Part shown: positions 56,559 through 64,000 of the stretch, in pieces
How positions within the stretch are numbered: position 1 is the stretch's first letter
Layout of the letters: each line of letters begins with the position of its first letter
Assembly (NCBI RefSeq): GCF_029051685.1
Contig: NZ_JAACFT010000001.1
Coordinates: 310,001 to 374,000, forward strand
Direction: 5' to 3'
DNA from: Bradyrhizobium sp. CSA207
GTDB taxonomy: Bacteria; Pseudomonadota; Alphaproteobacteria; Rhizobiales; Xanthobacteraceae
DNA: 64,000 bases
Translations under genes and position numbers: made by a program
Notes under the pieces: generated by a model
Seen by the model: only the letters and a program-made list of their open reading frames with translations
Database searches by the model: none
Told to the model about the DNA's origin: nothing

Positions 56559-57710
56559 TCAGCTCGATGCAATACGGTTGCGCCCTTGCGCCTTGGCCGA
56601 ATAGAGCGCGCGGTCGGCGCGCGCGAGAAACGTGTCGGCAGTATCGTTGTCGCGCAGCGTTACGACGCCGGCTGAAATCGTCACGCGCATGCCGGGGGAG
56701 AATGCGCTCCAGTCGAGGTCCGCGACGATGCCGCGCAGCCGATCGAGCATACGCGACGCGACGTCGCCCGCCATTCCCGGCAGCAACAGCAAAAATTCCT
56801 CGCCGCCGTAACGGCCGAAACGATCGGCGGGGCGGATGTTGGCAAAAATCGTGATCGCGAAGGTGCGCAGCACCTCGTCGCCGACGGGATGACCGTGCGC
56901 GTCGTTGATGCGCTTGAACCAGTCGAGATCGATCAGTGCGATCGCGCAAGGCGTGGCCGCCTGCCGCGATATTTCAATCTCGGCGTCGAGATGCCGCATG
57001 ATGCAGCGGCGGTTGTAGGAGCCGGTGAGCTCGTCGAGCTCGGCGAGCTCCTCGATGCGCTGATACGCGGCCTTCAGCTCGATGCTGCGCCGGTACAGGA
57101 TCTTCCGCAGCGTCGCGCCGAATAGGCCGAGAAAGGCGCACTGGCCGATCACGAGGACGAAGCAGAGCATCGAGGCGGCCCGCTCGAGGCGGGTTCCGAC
57201 CGGAAGTCCGATCGGCAGGTCCGAGGCCAGGAAGACCAAGCCGAGCCCGCAGGTTGCGAGACCCCAGGTGACCATCGCTTGGCTCGACGTCATGCGCAGC
57301 GTACCGAACGCGAAGATCAGGAACAGGACGGCGATGAAGGCAATCCCGACTGTCGGCGCCGACACCAGGAACATGAATTGCAGCGCCATGTGCGCTGAGA
57401 TCTGGAACACGGTGAGATAGTGATCGCTGTGGCGGTCGCCGACGCCGGCTTCCGATAGCACCGCGAACGTGCCGATGATGAGCAGGCCGCCGAGCCAGAA
57501 CAGCGAGGGAACAGCCATCGCGACCGCGCCGTCACGGGCGTAAAGCAGCAGAACCGACGCGCCGAGCGAGTAGCTTACGACCTGGCCGGCATACATCTGG
57601 CGACGCTGCCGCATACGCCGCGCGCGCATTTCCGGCATCGTCGCGTCGGAGGTCAACGCGACGGCTTCTGCGGCATTCCGGTCCGGGAGGGATGTCGCGG
57701 CCGTGCTCAT
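56559..57710 (-). CDS. Membrane diguanylate cyclase (GGDEF)
   Basis: 383 residues. About six TMs (residues 40-215, from VVSYSLGASVLLLYARDGAVAM through MLCFVLVIGQCAFLGLFGATL) form an N-terminal membrane sensor like MASE-type domains. A short coiled coil (SIELKAAYQRIEELAELDELTGSYNRR) leads to the GGDEF domain: IALIDLDWFKRINDAHGHPVGDEVLRTFA and DRFGRYGGEEFLLLLPG, with GGEEF intact so the enzyme should make cyclic di-GMP. No EAL domain. The start ATG 57710 is within a weakly defined upstream sequence. Confidence 0.92.
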   Translation of the reverse strand: MSTAATSLPDRNAAEAVALTSDATMPEMRARRMRQRRQMYAGQVVSYSLGASVLLLYARDGAVAMAVPSLFWLGGLLIIGTFAVLSEAGVGDRHSDHYLTVFQISAHMALQFMFLVSAPTVGIAFIAVLFLIFAFGTLRMTSSQAMVTWGLATCGLGLVFLASDLPIGLPVGTRLERAASMLCFVLVIGQCAFLGLFGATLRKILYRRSIELKAAYQRIEELAELDELTGSYNRRCIMRHLDAEIEISRQAATPCAIALIDLDWFKRINDAHGHPVGDEVLRTFAITIFANIRPADRFGRYGGEEFLLLLPGMAGDVASRMLDRLRGIVADLDWSAFSPGMRVTISAGVVTLRDNDTADTFLARADRALYSAKAQGRNRIASS

Positions 57711-58137
57711 GGTCTCGCCATTGGTGGATGTCAGTCCAAAAATCTACGTGGCAAGCCTTTAGGTTTGGTATCCTCGCCGCGGATCCAGGCTTGCTGCACC
57801 GCCAAAATGGTCTCGATCCGATAGGGAAATTAGCGAGCGATTAGGGATCGCCGGCAATCGGGCCGCGGGGCCTTCAGGATGCGCTGCGCAAGGCTGTGTT
57901 ATGGACCGAGGCTTGGTAAGGTCGCGGGGGCCCTGCGCGGTCTTCGGCGGGAAAGTGTTTTAGTATTATGTTACCGACTTGGATGAGGGCGATCCGGTGC
58001 CCTGGATGGCTACAGGAAAATACGCTGATGTGGGGTAGATCACACGGGCGCCCGTATGAACGCGGTAAGTTCAAGATTCTTGCGTCTTCCGTCGAACCGT
58101 CCGCCGTTCCGACCCGACCAACTTTGCGAGACGGCCT
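57711..58137. other. Divergent intergenic region before the third ECF sigma operon
   Basis: About 430 bases between the diguanylate cyclase and the ECF sigma operon. No coding frame here has a ribosome binding site. TTTTAGTATTATG near 57960 could belong to a -10 region. Inverted GCGGGGG/CCCTGCGC stretches occur near 57925. The promoter of the sigma operon is not identifiable by eye. Confidence 0.4.
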
Positions 58138-58707
58138 TTGAGCGTGACACAGGCGGCTTCGGACGAGATCCTGATCGCCCGGATCGCTCAAGGCGATCGG
58201 CTCGCCATGCAGGTGCTGTACGGGCGGCACCATGTCAGGGTGTATCGGTTCGGCCTAAGGCTCGTGCGGGACGAGCAGAAGGCGGAAGACCTCATCAGCG
58301 AGGTATTTCTCGACGTCTGGCGCCAAGCCGGCAAGTTCGAGGGCCGATCCGCCGTTTCCACCTGGCTGCTGGCAATCACCCGATTCAAGGCCCTGTCTGC
58401 ACTCCGGCGCAGGAAGGATTTTGAGTTGGACGACGACGCCGCGAATGCGATCGAAGATACGTCCGACGATCCGGAAACGGTGGTGCAGAAGAAGGATACC
58501 AGTGCAGCGTTGCGGGAGTGTTTGACGGGCCTCTCGCCGGACCATCGGGAAATCGTCGATCTCGTCTACTACCACGAGAAGTCCGTGGAAGAAGTGGCCG
58601 AAATCGTCGGGATACCGGAGAACACTGTGAAGACGCGCTTGTTCTATGCGCGCAAGAAATTGGCCGAACTGCTGAAGGCAGCCGGCATTGAGCGAGGCTG
58701 GCCATGA
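58138..58707 (+). CDS. ECF-family sigma factor (sigma/anti-sigma/S8 protease operon)
   Basis: 189 residues from TTG 58138 (LSVTQAASDEILIARIAQGDRLAMQVLYGRHHVRVYRF); GTG 58144 is an alternative. Region 2 is LRLVRDEQKAEDLISEVFLDVWRQAGKFEGRSAVSTWLLAITRFKALSALRRRKD, region 4 is LSPDHREIVDLVYYHEKSVEEVAEIVGIPENTVKTRLFYARKKLAELLKAAG. The TGA overlaps the anti-sigma ATG in ATGA. It is the third ECF sigma in 30 kb. Confidence 0.9.
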   Translation: MSVTQAASDEILIARIAQGDRLAMQVLYGRHHVRVYRFGLRLVRDEQKAEDLISEVFLDVWRQAGKFEGRSAVSTWLLAITRFKALSALRRRKDFELDDDAANAIEDTSDDPETVVQKKDTSAALRECLTGLSPDHREIVDLVYYHEKSVEEVAEIVGIPENTVKTRLFYARKKLAELLKAAGIERGWP

Positions 58708-59399
58708 TGGCATTGAGCAAGAAGATGCTGGAGCAAGAGCCCAGTGAAATCGAGATGCTGCTGCCGTGGCACGCCGCCGGCACGCTGAATGCCCGTGACG
58801 CCCGCCGCGTCGAGGACGCGCTGGCGCGGGATCCGGCGCTCGCCAGGCAATATGCCGCGATCCGCGGCGAGTACGAGGAAACCATCCATTTGAACGAGAG
58901 CCTCGGCGCGCCGTCGGCACGTGCGATGCAGAAGTTGTTCGCCGCGATCGACGCCGAGCCAGCGCGGGCAACGGGCGCGCTGCCGCTATCGGCGCGCATC
59001 TCGACCTTCTTCGCGAGCCTGTCGCCGCGCGCGCTGGCGTGGTCGGCGAGCCTCGGCGCGATCGCGCTGCTGCTCCAGGCCGGTGTCATCGGCGCCGTGC
59101 TGATGAAGAGCCAGACCGCAACCTTCCAGACGGCCTCGCTCTCCACCAACGCCCCGATCACGCGCGAGCTGGGAGCGACCTCCGCACCGGCGCGCGCGCT
59201 GGTGCGCTTTACGCCCGAGGCGCGGGTGGCCGACATCACCTCGCTGCTTGACAGCTATCAGGCCTCGATCATCGACGGTGCCAAGGGCGGCATGTTCCGC
59301 CTCCAGTTCGACAAGGCGATGAGCCAGGACGAGCTCGCCTCGCTGCTCGGCAAGATGCAGCGCGAGAAGTTCGTCAATCTCGCCGTGGCGGCGCCGTAA
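58704..59399 (+). CDS. Anti-sigma factor with protease-propeptide-like C-terminal domain
   Basis: 231 residues. Residues 1-75 (EPSEIEMLLPWHAAGTLNARDARRVEDALARDPALARQYAAI) are an anti-sigma domain without the HxxxCxxC zinc ligands. A TM follows at about 113-138 (ALAWSASLGAIALLLQAGVIGAVL). The periplasmic part ends with ARALVRFTPEARVADITSLLDSYQASIIDGAKGGMFRLQFDKAMSQDELASLLGKMQREKFVNLAVAAP, a beta-alpha-beta pattern like the prodomains/I9 inhibitors of subtilases. It overlaps the sigma gene and is followed 15 bases later by a subtilase gene. The propeptide likeness is a reading by eye. Confidence 0.82.
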   Translation: MMALSKKMLEQEPSEIEMLLPWHAAGTLNARDARRVEDALARDPALARQYAAIRGEYEETIHLNESLGAPSARAMQKLFAAIDAEPARATGALPLSARISTFFASLSPRALAWSASLGAIALLLQAGVIGAVLMKSQTATFQTASLSTNAPITRELGATSAPARALVRFTPEARVADITSLLDSYQASIIDGAKGGMFRLQFDKAMSQDELASLLGKMQREKFVNLAVAAP

Positions 59400-59414
59400 G
59401 GCGTCTCTGAGATC

Positions 59415-61133
59415 ATGCCGCGCAAGTCCAATCGCAAGTCCAATGGTGGGGTAAGAGCCGGGGCCTACGCTTCGTCGGTCGGAGCCGGGCTCCTGCTCGC
59501 CTGTCTCGGCATCGAGGTCGCGCAGGCGCAAGCGATCATGCGGACGCCGACCATCAGTGTCCCCTCGCGCACGCCGACCATCTCTCCCAGCGTTGCCGCA
59601 CGGGTCGGCCCGGGTGCTGCCGCAAGAGTGGTTGCCGTCGACCGCGCTCCCCGTGTGGTGACAACCCCACGGATCCCGTCGGCGCGGATGGCGCCGACGC
59701 CGGTGCTGCCCTATGCGCGCTATTCGCCGAACCTCTATCCGGCCTGCACCGCGCCGTATCGTGACGCCGCCGGCGAGTGCCTGGCGCAACCGAATGCGGA
59801 TGGCGGCGGCTCCGGAAAGTCCGATAAAAAGAGCGCCGGCACTGGCCGCCGCAACAACACGCCAGTTGCCGCGAACCTGCGAGCCTTCGCCAACGAATTC
59901 GTCGCCGAGATCGATAGTGCTCTGTCACTGACCGAAGCCGACGAGCTTGCCCGCAGGCACGGCCTGGAGCGCATCGCATCGGAGAATTTTCCGCTGATCG
60001 GGGCCACGATCGGCCTGTTCCGCATCACCGACGGGCGGTCTTCCGAGACCGTGCGGCGCGAATTCGCCGCCGACGGCAGCGTGCGCTCGCTCCAGCCGAA
60101 CTTCCGCTACGTGCTCCAGGACCAGAGATCGCCGGTGCCGACCGAGGGCGACCCGGCGCAATATGCGCTGGCAAAGCTGCGCCTGCCGCAGGCCCATACG
60201 CTGGCGCACGGCGCCAACGTCACGGTCGCGGTGATCGATTCCGGGATCGACGCCAGGCATCCGGAGCTTGCCAATTCCATCGCCGACAATTTCGATGCGC
60301 TCGGCAGCCCCGAGGGCCCGCACATCCACGGTACCGGCATCGCCGGCGTCATCGTCGCGCATGCGCGGCTGATGGGGAGCGCGCCGGAGGCGCGCATCAT
60401 CGCCATCCGCGCTTTCGGCGGCACCACGGGCGGTGCCGAGAGTTCTTCCTACGTCATCCTGCGCTCGCTGAACTACGCCGCCGAGCACGGCGCGCAGATC
60501 GTCAATATGAGCTTTGCCGGTCCGAAAGACACGGTGATCGAACGCGCCATCGCGGCGACCGCCGCGCGCGGCCTGGTGCTGATTGCGGCGGCCGGCAATG
60601 CGGGGGCGAAATCGCCGCCGCTCTATCCCGCCGCCAATCCCAACGTGATCGCGGTCAGCGCCACCGACCAGCAGGACAGGCTGTTCACCGCGTCCAACCG
60701 CGGTAATTACATCGCGCTTGCTGCGCCCGGCGTCGACATCTTCCTGCCGGCGCCGGACGGCAAATATCAGATGACGTCGGGCACCTCGTTCTCGGCCGCC
60801 TATGTCTCCGGCGTCGCGGCACTGCTGCTGGAACGCAATTACGCGCTGAAGCCGGAAGCGCTGCGCATGACGCTTGCAAAGACCGCGCGCGACCTCGGCT
60901 CGCCCGGCCGTGACGAGCTGTTCGGCGACGGTGAGGTGGACGCCTTTGCCGCCGTCATGGCCGTTCCGGCCGATAGCGCCACGCCCGTTGCCGCCGCGTC
61001 CGGTACAACTAAAAGTGAAGATATCGGGAAGCGTCGCGACGAGCCTGGTATCCGCGCAATAGAGCAACCCTCGCTGTCGAGCGCGGACGATAAATCCGCG
61101 GTTTCTCAGGCAGATAGGCCGTCGACGCGATAG
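59415..61133 (+). CDS. S8-family serine peptidase (subtilase), exported
   Basis: 572 residues. After a signal-like segment (AGAYASSVGAGLLLACLGIEVAQA) comes a Pro/Thr/Arg-rich linker to about 125, a propeptide-like region (NEFVAEIDSALSLTEADELARRHGLERIASENFPLIGATIGLFRIT), then the subtilisin catalytic domain from about 245: VAVIDSGID (Asp275), HIHGTGIAG (His305), the oxyanion AAAGNAGAKSPP, and TSGTSFSAAYVSGVAALL (Ser458). The usual HGTHVAG is changed to HGTGIAG. The C-terminus adds a short disordered tail. It is the last gene of the sigma/anti-sigma operon. Confidence 0.92.
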   Translation: MPRKSNRKSNGGVRAGAYASSVGAGLLLACLGIEVAQAQAIMRTPTISVPSRTPTISPSVAARVGPGAAARVVAVDRAPRVVTTPRIPSARMAPTPVLPYARYSPNLYPACTAPYRDAAGECLAQPNADGGGSGKSDKKSAGTGRRNNTPVAANLRAFANEFVAEIDSALSLTEADELARRHGLERIASENFPLIGATIGLFRITDGRSSETVRREFAADGSVRSLQPNFRYVLQDQRSPVPTEGDPAQYALAKLRLPQAHTLAHGANVTVAVIDSGIDARHPELANSIADNFDALGSPEGPHIHGTGIAGVIVAHARLMGSAPEARIIAIRAFGGTTGGAESSSYVILRSLNYAAEHGAQIVNMSFAGPKDTVIERAIAATAARGLVLIAAAGNAGAKSPPLYPAANPNVIAVSATDQQDRLFTASNRGNYIALAAPGVDIFLPAPDGKYQMTSGTSFSAAYVSGVAALLLERNYALKPEALRMTLAKTARDLGSPGRDELFGDGEVDAFAAVMAVPADSATPVAAASGTTKSEDIGKRRDEPGIRAIEQPSLSSADDKSAVSQADRPSTR

Positions 61134-61616
61134 CAGCTGCTTCAGAGCTGCACGCGGCGCGAGGGTCAAAAAATCGAACGCCGCATTGAACGTTCAGCCA
61201 GCTGCCACGACCAAATTATGTGGGAGCGGTCATCCCTCCCCATCAGTCATATTAGGCGCGAGCGCCCATCCACCCCAAGCGCTTATATGGCTCGACCCGT
61301 CCGGTTGTCCCCCCGGACGGGTCTTTTCTTTTCAAATGTCCAATTCCTCGAAGCGGCGCACGACATCAGCTTCTGGTTGAGAGAGCGCGGCTGCGTCATC
61401 GCCATCGCCCCGGGCGGCGCCCCGCAGGCGCGTTATGCTTGTGCGAGGCTTGACTCGAAAACCCCTTAAACTCCGCACGAGTACGGTGTTTGACGACGAA
61501 TATCGTGTCGTTGCTGGACAAGCCAAAACTTTTCCACAAAATATTCATGTCGCGTCTAAATTGATTCGTGTGCGTTGCGTCCCCGCGTCCGTATTTTTCT
61601 CCTGACGGGCTGGTCC
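61134..61616. other. Gene-free stretch after the S8 protease gene, with terminator
   Basis: About 480 bases with no credible gene. It contains a terminator hairpin (61294-61332). Frames on either strand, for example at 61218, lack ribosome binding sites. A region near 61447 with TTGACTCGAAAACCCC could contain a -35 element for the next gene. Confidence 0.4.
61294..61332 (+). terminator. Terminator downstream of the S8 protease operon
   Basis: GACCCGTCCGG (61294-61304) pairs with CCGGACGGGTC (61313-61323) over a TTGTCCCC loop, followed by TTTTCTTTT: a textbook rho-independent terminator, about 160 bases after the stop codon. Confidence 0.9.
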
Positions 61617-62159
61617 ATGACACATCGCCAAGAGTCCGTTCGCGCCGTGGCTTGCGGTCGCGACATTGCAGCGCGCTGGTGCGCGCTCGCCGAACAGCGG
61701 CTGGAACATTTGACTGAAATGTTCGAGACCGGACGCTGGCGCCGCTATCACTCCGAGCTCGCATTCCTCGAAAACATCCAGGAAGCCAAGCGCGCCGTTC
61801 AGACCTGGCGCGCCATCGCAACCGGCGAGGATGTGGCGGCGGCCGCCGCGAGCGTAACGCCCGCATTCGGCTGGTCGCCTGCGACGATGCCTCGCATCGC
61901 GCCGCGCGAACAGGCGCAGACCGTACAGCCGAAGGCCGTGCACATCGCGCCCGAGACCGCCGTGCCGGTGGCGCTCGACCCCACGCCGGACGTGCTCGCC
62001 GAAATCACCGAAACCCCGATCGCGCCGCTCGCCGCGCTTCTCCAGCAGTTCTCGCCCCCGGCGGACGAAATCGTCGCAGCCCCCGACCGCGTCGTCGAGT
62101 TCACCCTGAGCTTCGACGGCATCGAGGCGAAGTACCCGCTGCTGCGGAACACGTTTTAG
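61617..62159 (+). CDS. TIGR03809-type conserved protein of Bradyrhizobium relatives
   Basis: 180 residues from ATG 61617 (MTHRQESVRAVACGRDIAARWCALAEQRLEHLTEMFETGRWRRYHSELAFLENIQEAKRAVQTWRAI). The conserved first 70 residues are the TIGR03809 family, restricted to Rhodopseudomonas/Bradyrhizobium and close kin; the remainder is Ala/Pro-rich and variable. No signal peptide or catalytic motif. It sits next to a TIGR03808 gene, as is common in these genomes. Function unknown; the family name is recalled from sequence, not searched. Confidence 0.8.
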   Translation: MTHRQESVRAVACGRDIAARWCALAEQRLEHLTEMFETGRWRRYHSELAFLENIQEAKRAVQTWRAIATGEDVAAAAASVTPAFGWSPATMPRIAPREQAQTVQPKAVHIAPETAVPVALDPTPDVLAEITETPIAPLAALLQQFSPPADEIVAAPDRVVEFTLSFDGIEAKYPLLRNTF

Positions 62160-62191
62160 CTTCTGAAGCTCTGGTGCCGGCCAAACACGCC

Positions 62192-62335
62192 GCCGTCGTC
62201 CTGGCGAAGGCCAGGTGAACTCAGGGGACCCATACCGCGGAATCTCTCAAGAGGACACCGCGGCCGCTACCGCCCATAGAGCCCTATCCTGGGATAATGG
62301 GTCCTGGATCTGCGCTTCGCTGGTCGAGGACGACA
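62192..62335. repeat. Dispersed intergenic repeat between convergent genes
   Basis: GTCGTCCTGGCGAAGGCCAGG at the left and GTCGAGGACGAC at the right bound internal pieces ACCCATACCGCGGAATCTC and AATGGGTCCTGGATCTGCGC. The wording matches a repeat that I recall from many Bradyrhizobium intergenic spaces, and its ends are inverted. It fills most of the gap between the convergent TIGR03809 and TIGR03808 genes. Confidence 0.7.
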
Positions 62336-62346
62336 CCGAGAGTGTC

Positions 62347-63717
62347 CTACCGCCGCACCGCATTGCCGCCGACCACGACCTGCGCAAAGCGCTGGGCGCC
62401 GTCTGCCGACAGGTCCGCCGTCACCGCGCGCGCATGGTCGAGGCCGACCACGGCGCCGCGCGGGGTCTCGGAGATCATGTTGTTGTTGACGAGCGCGGTG
62501 CCGGCGCCCGGCACCACGGAGACGCCGACGCCGGCCAGCGCCTTGCGGATCACATTGCCGGTGATCGCGACGTCGCGCAGGTACTTGCCCCACCCGGCGA
62601 CGATGCCATAGGACGGCGCGTTCTCGATCACGTTGCCGGTCACGGAGGTATCCGCCTCGATGTAGATGCCGACGCCGGCATCGTCATCCGGCGCGGTCCC
62701 GATCGGCCGCTTCGGGATCAAATTGCGGATGATGTTGCCCTGGACCACGGCGATGCGGCCGCCTTCGTTGAAGTTGCAGACGGAAACGCCGACGGCGGCG
62801 CCATCCACCGTGTTGTTGGAGATCACGGCCGCCTCGAACGCGAACTCCGAATAGAGCGCGACCTCGCGCACGTCGCTGACGCTGTTGCCGGTAATGTGGA
62901 TGTTCGAGGCCGAGTTTCCGCGCACCGCGGAATAGTCGCAATTCCTGATACGATTGCCGCGGACGATCACATTGCCGGCGCGGAAGGCGTTGATGGCGTT
63001 GCCGTACTGGCCGGAGCCGCCGGGGCCGGCCTTGATGTCCTCGATGCGGTTGTCGGCGACCAGGGTGCCGTCATCGCCGATGGACGTGCGCAGGATCTCG
63101 ATGCCGTTGTCATTGGTGCCGATGATGGTGTTGCGGGAGACGCCGAGGCCCTTGGCATCGAACGAGACCACGGCTGTGACCGCGATGCTGGTAAAGATGT
63201 TGCCGGAGATGTCGCCGGATACCTGCTCGAGCCAGATGCCGCTGCCGCCGGAGCCCGTCATTTCGCAATCGGTAATGCGGACGTCGCGGCCGCCGAGGCA
63301 ATGGATCAGTCCGCGCCGCGTCGGCAGCGCAATGCCGCCGCCGTCGAAGGTGATGCCGGAAAGGCCGATGGAATCCGAGCCGTCGCTCTCGATCATTGAA
63401 GGGCCGCCGGTGAAGACAATCTTGGTCGCGCCGCGCACGCCGATCAGCTGCGCGCCATTCGGTAGCCGGAGCAATCCGCTGAGGTAGACCCCGGGCGGCA
63501 GCGCCAGCGGCATTTGCGCCCGCGCGGCCTCGTCGATGGCGCGCTGGAGCACGCGGGTCTGATCCTCGTTGCTCCCGGGCCGCACGCCATACTGGGTCGC
63601 ATCGCGGCCGAGCAGGGACGTCAAAGGCGCCGCACGCGCGGCATCGGCGGGCATGGCCAGTGCGCCGGCGATGCCGGTGGCCGAGGCTCCGATGAGATGA
63701 CGACGGTTGAGGGTCAT
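62347..63717 (-). CDS. Tat-translocated right-handed beta-helix repeat protein (TIGR03808 type)
   Basis: 456 residues. The Tat-like start MTLNRRHLIGASATGIAGALAMPADAARA is followed by a pectate-lyase-like parallel beta-helix: ATQYGVRPGSNEDQTRVLQRAIDEAARAQMPLALPPGVYLSGLLRLPNGAQLIG, then repeated short turns with NTI/NTV/NRI patterns (VSRNTIIGTNDNGIEI, VRGNRIRNCDYSAVRGN, ISNNTVDGAAVGVSV, VQGNIIRNLIP, VTGNVIENAPSYGIV, ITGNVIRKALAGVGV). This matches the uncharacterised TIGR03808 family. Likely a cell-surface or periplasmic protein; no enzyme motif is evident. Confidence 0.88.
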   Translation of the reverse strand: MTLNRRHLIGASATGIAGALAMPADAARAAPLTSLLGRDATQYGVRPGSNEDQTRVLQRAIDEAARAQMPLALPPGVYLSGLLRLPNGAQLIGVRGATKIVFTGGPSMIESDGSDSIGLSGITFDGGGIALPTRRGLIHCLGGRDVRITDCEMTGSGGSGIWLEQVSGDISGNIFTSIAVTAVVSFDAKGLGVSRNTIIGTNDNGIEILRTSIGDDGTLVADNRIEDIKAGPGGSGQYGNAINAFRAGNVIVRGNRIRNCDYSAVRGNSASNIHITGNSVSDVREVALYSEFAFEAAVISNNTVDGAAVGVSVCNFNEGGRIAVVQGNIIRNLIPKRPIGTAPDDDAGVGIYIEADTSVTGNVIENAPSYGIVAGWGKYLRDVAITGNVIRKALAGVGVSVVPGAGTALVNNNMISETPRGAVVGLDHARAVTADLSADGAQRFAQVVVGGNAVRR

Positions 63718-63805
63718 GGCGCGTCCTCCGGCGGACGCGGGAGATGTCCGCAGCGGTTAGGTAGCGCAGCGCGCTCGGGGGCCGTGAGGATTGTTCGCAG
63801 TAGGG

Positions 63806-64000
63806 TTAAATGTTTACCCCAGCTGGCGAAGCGCGCCTCTTCCGCGCCAATCGCACCATCTCCATCAGCATTGCCTCGCCGGCATCCACCAGTTCCTCCA
63901 GCGTGATCCGCGGCGAGCCTTTGCGCCGCGACGCGGCACCACGCGCGAGCAGGGGAATGTGGATGAACGCCGCGAGCTTCGGCCCGCCGGCCTTTACGTT
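63806..64000 (-). CDS. pcp: Probable pyroglutamyl-peptidase I, C-terminal fragment
   Basis: The minus-strand frame enters the window at 64000 and ends at TAA 63808-63806, giving 64 residues: NVKAGGPKLAAFIHIPLLARGAA, KGSPRITLEELVDAGEAMLMEMVRLARK. The F-I-H-I/V-P-L-L-x-R-G-A-A and ITLEELVxAGEA phrases are those of the peptidase C15 family C-terminus in Bradyrhizobium, where the His of FIHIP belongs to the catalytic triad. The active-site Cys and Glu are outside the window. Other C15-like proteins are possible. Confidence 0.6.
   Translation of the reverse strand, partial: NVKAGGPKLAAFIHIPLLARGAASRRKGSPRITLEELVDAGEAMLMEMVRLARKRRASPAGVNI

Overview
The window looks like chromosome of a Bradyrhizobium-type alphaproteobacterium (Nitrobacteraceae). 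The reasons are high GC with C/G-ending codons, a full Rhodopseudomonas/Bradyrhizobium-style hopanoid locus that includes the C-2 methylase HpnP, adjacent TIGR03808- and TIGR03809-type genes, an alphaproteobacterial direct-repeat LexA box, an EcfG-type promoter, and several dispersed palindromic intergenic repeats. No rRNA, tRNA or CRISPR array was recognised. All family names come from reading the translated sequence; no database search was run.

Layout. 1-4.06 kb is sparse, visibly more A/T-rich and accessory in character: the end of a ClpA N-domain protein, a decayed tyrosine-recombinase C-terminus, a 49-residue small ORF, a secreted C13-type (caspase-fold) peptidase and an orphan ABC-type substrate-binding protein. 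4.06-5.8 kb is a chemoreceptor. 6.1-27.2 kb is the hopanoid super-locus: eutB-hpnP-eutC (the methylase gene lies between the two ethanolamine ammonia-lyase genes), an MMPL/RND exporter, two small secreted proteins, hpnC-hpnD-hpnE-shc-hpnG on the plus strand, hpnH and ispH on the minus strand, the hpnN exporter, a DUF2147 protein and hpnO. Together these take isoprenoid precursors (IspH) to squalene (HpnCDE), hopene (Shc), adenosylhopane and its processed forms (HpnH, HpnG), amino-hopanoid (HpnO) and 2-methylhopanoids (HpnP), with export by HpnN.

27.4-30.1 kb is a minus-strand operon: metallophosphoesterase, cupredoxin, ECF sigma factor, anti-sigma factor. 30.3-35 kb holds a GMC oxidoreductase, an M20 amidohydrolase and a Pit phosphate transporter. 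35-42.4 kb is a DNA-damage block: a DUF4130-UdgX fusion diverges from imuA-imuB-dnaE2 across a promoter carrying a LexA box, and dnaE2 contains an in-frame dispersed repeat of about 61 codons. 42.6-53.1 kb has a small membrane protein, a CoA-transferase family III protein, an RND efflux pump (adaptor plus CusA/CzcA-like pump), a Tat-type amidohydrolase, a RelE/HigB-like toxin-antitoxin pair, a TolC-family protein and an enoyl-CoA hydratase. 53.2-61.2 kb is rich in regulation: an Ala-rich membrane protein, an ECF sigma/NrsF pair, a DUF2336 protein, a diguanylate cyclase, and an ECF sigma/anti-sigma/S8 protease operon whose anti-sigma ends in a protease-propeptide-like domain. The window closes with the TIGR03809- and TIGR03808-type genes and the C-terminus of a likely pyroglutamyl peptidase.
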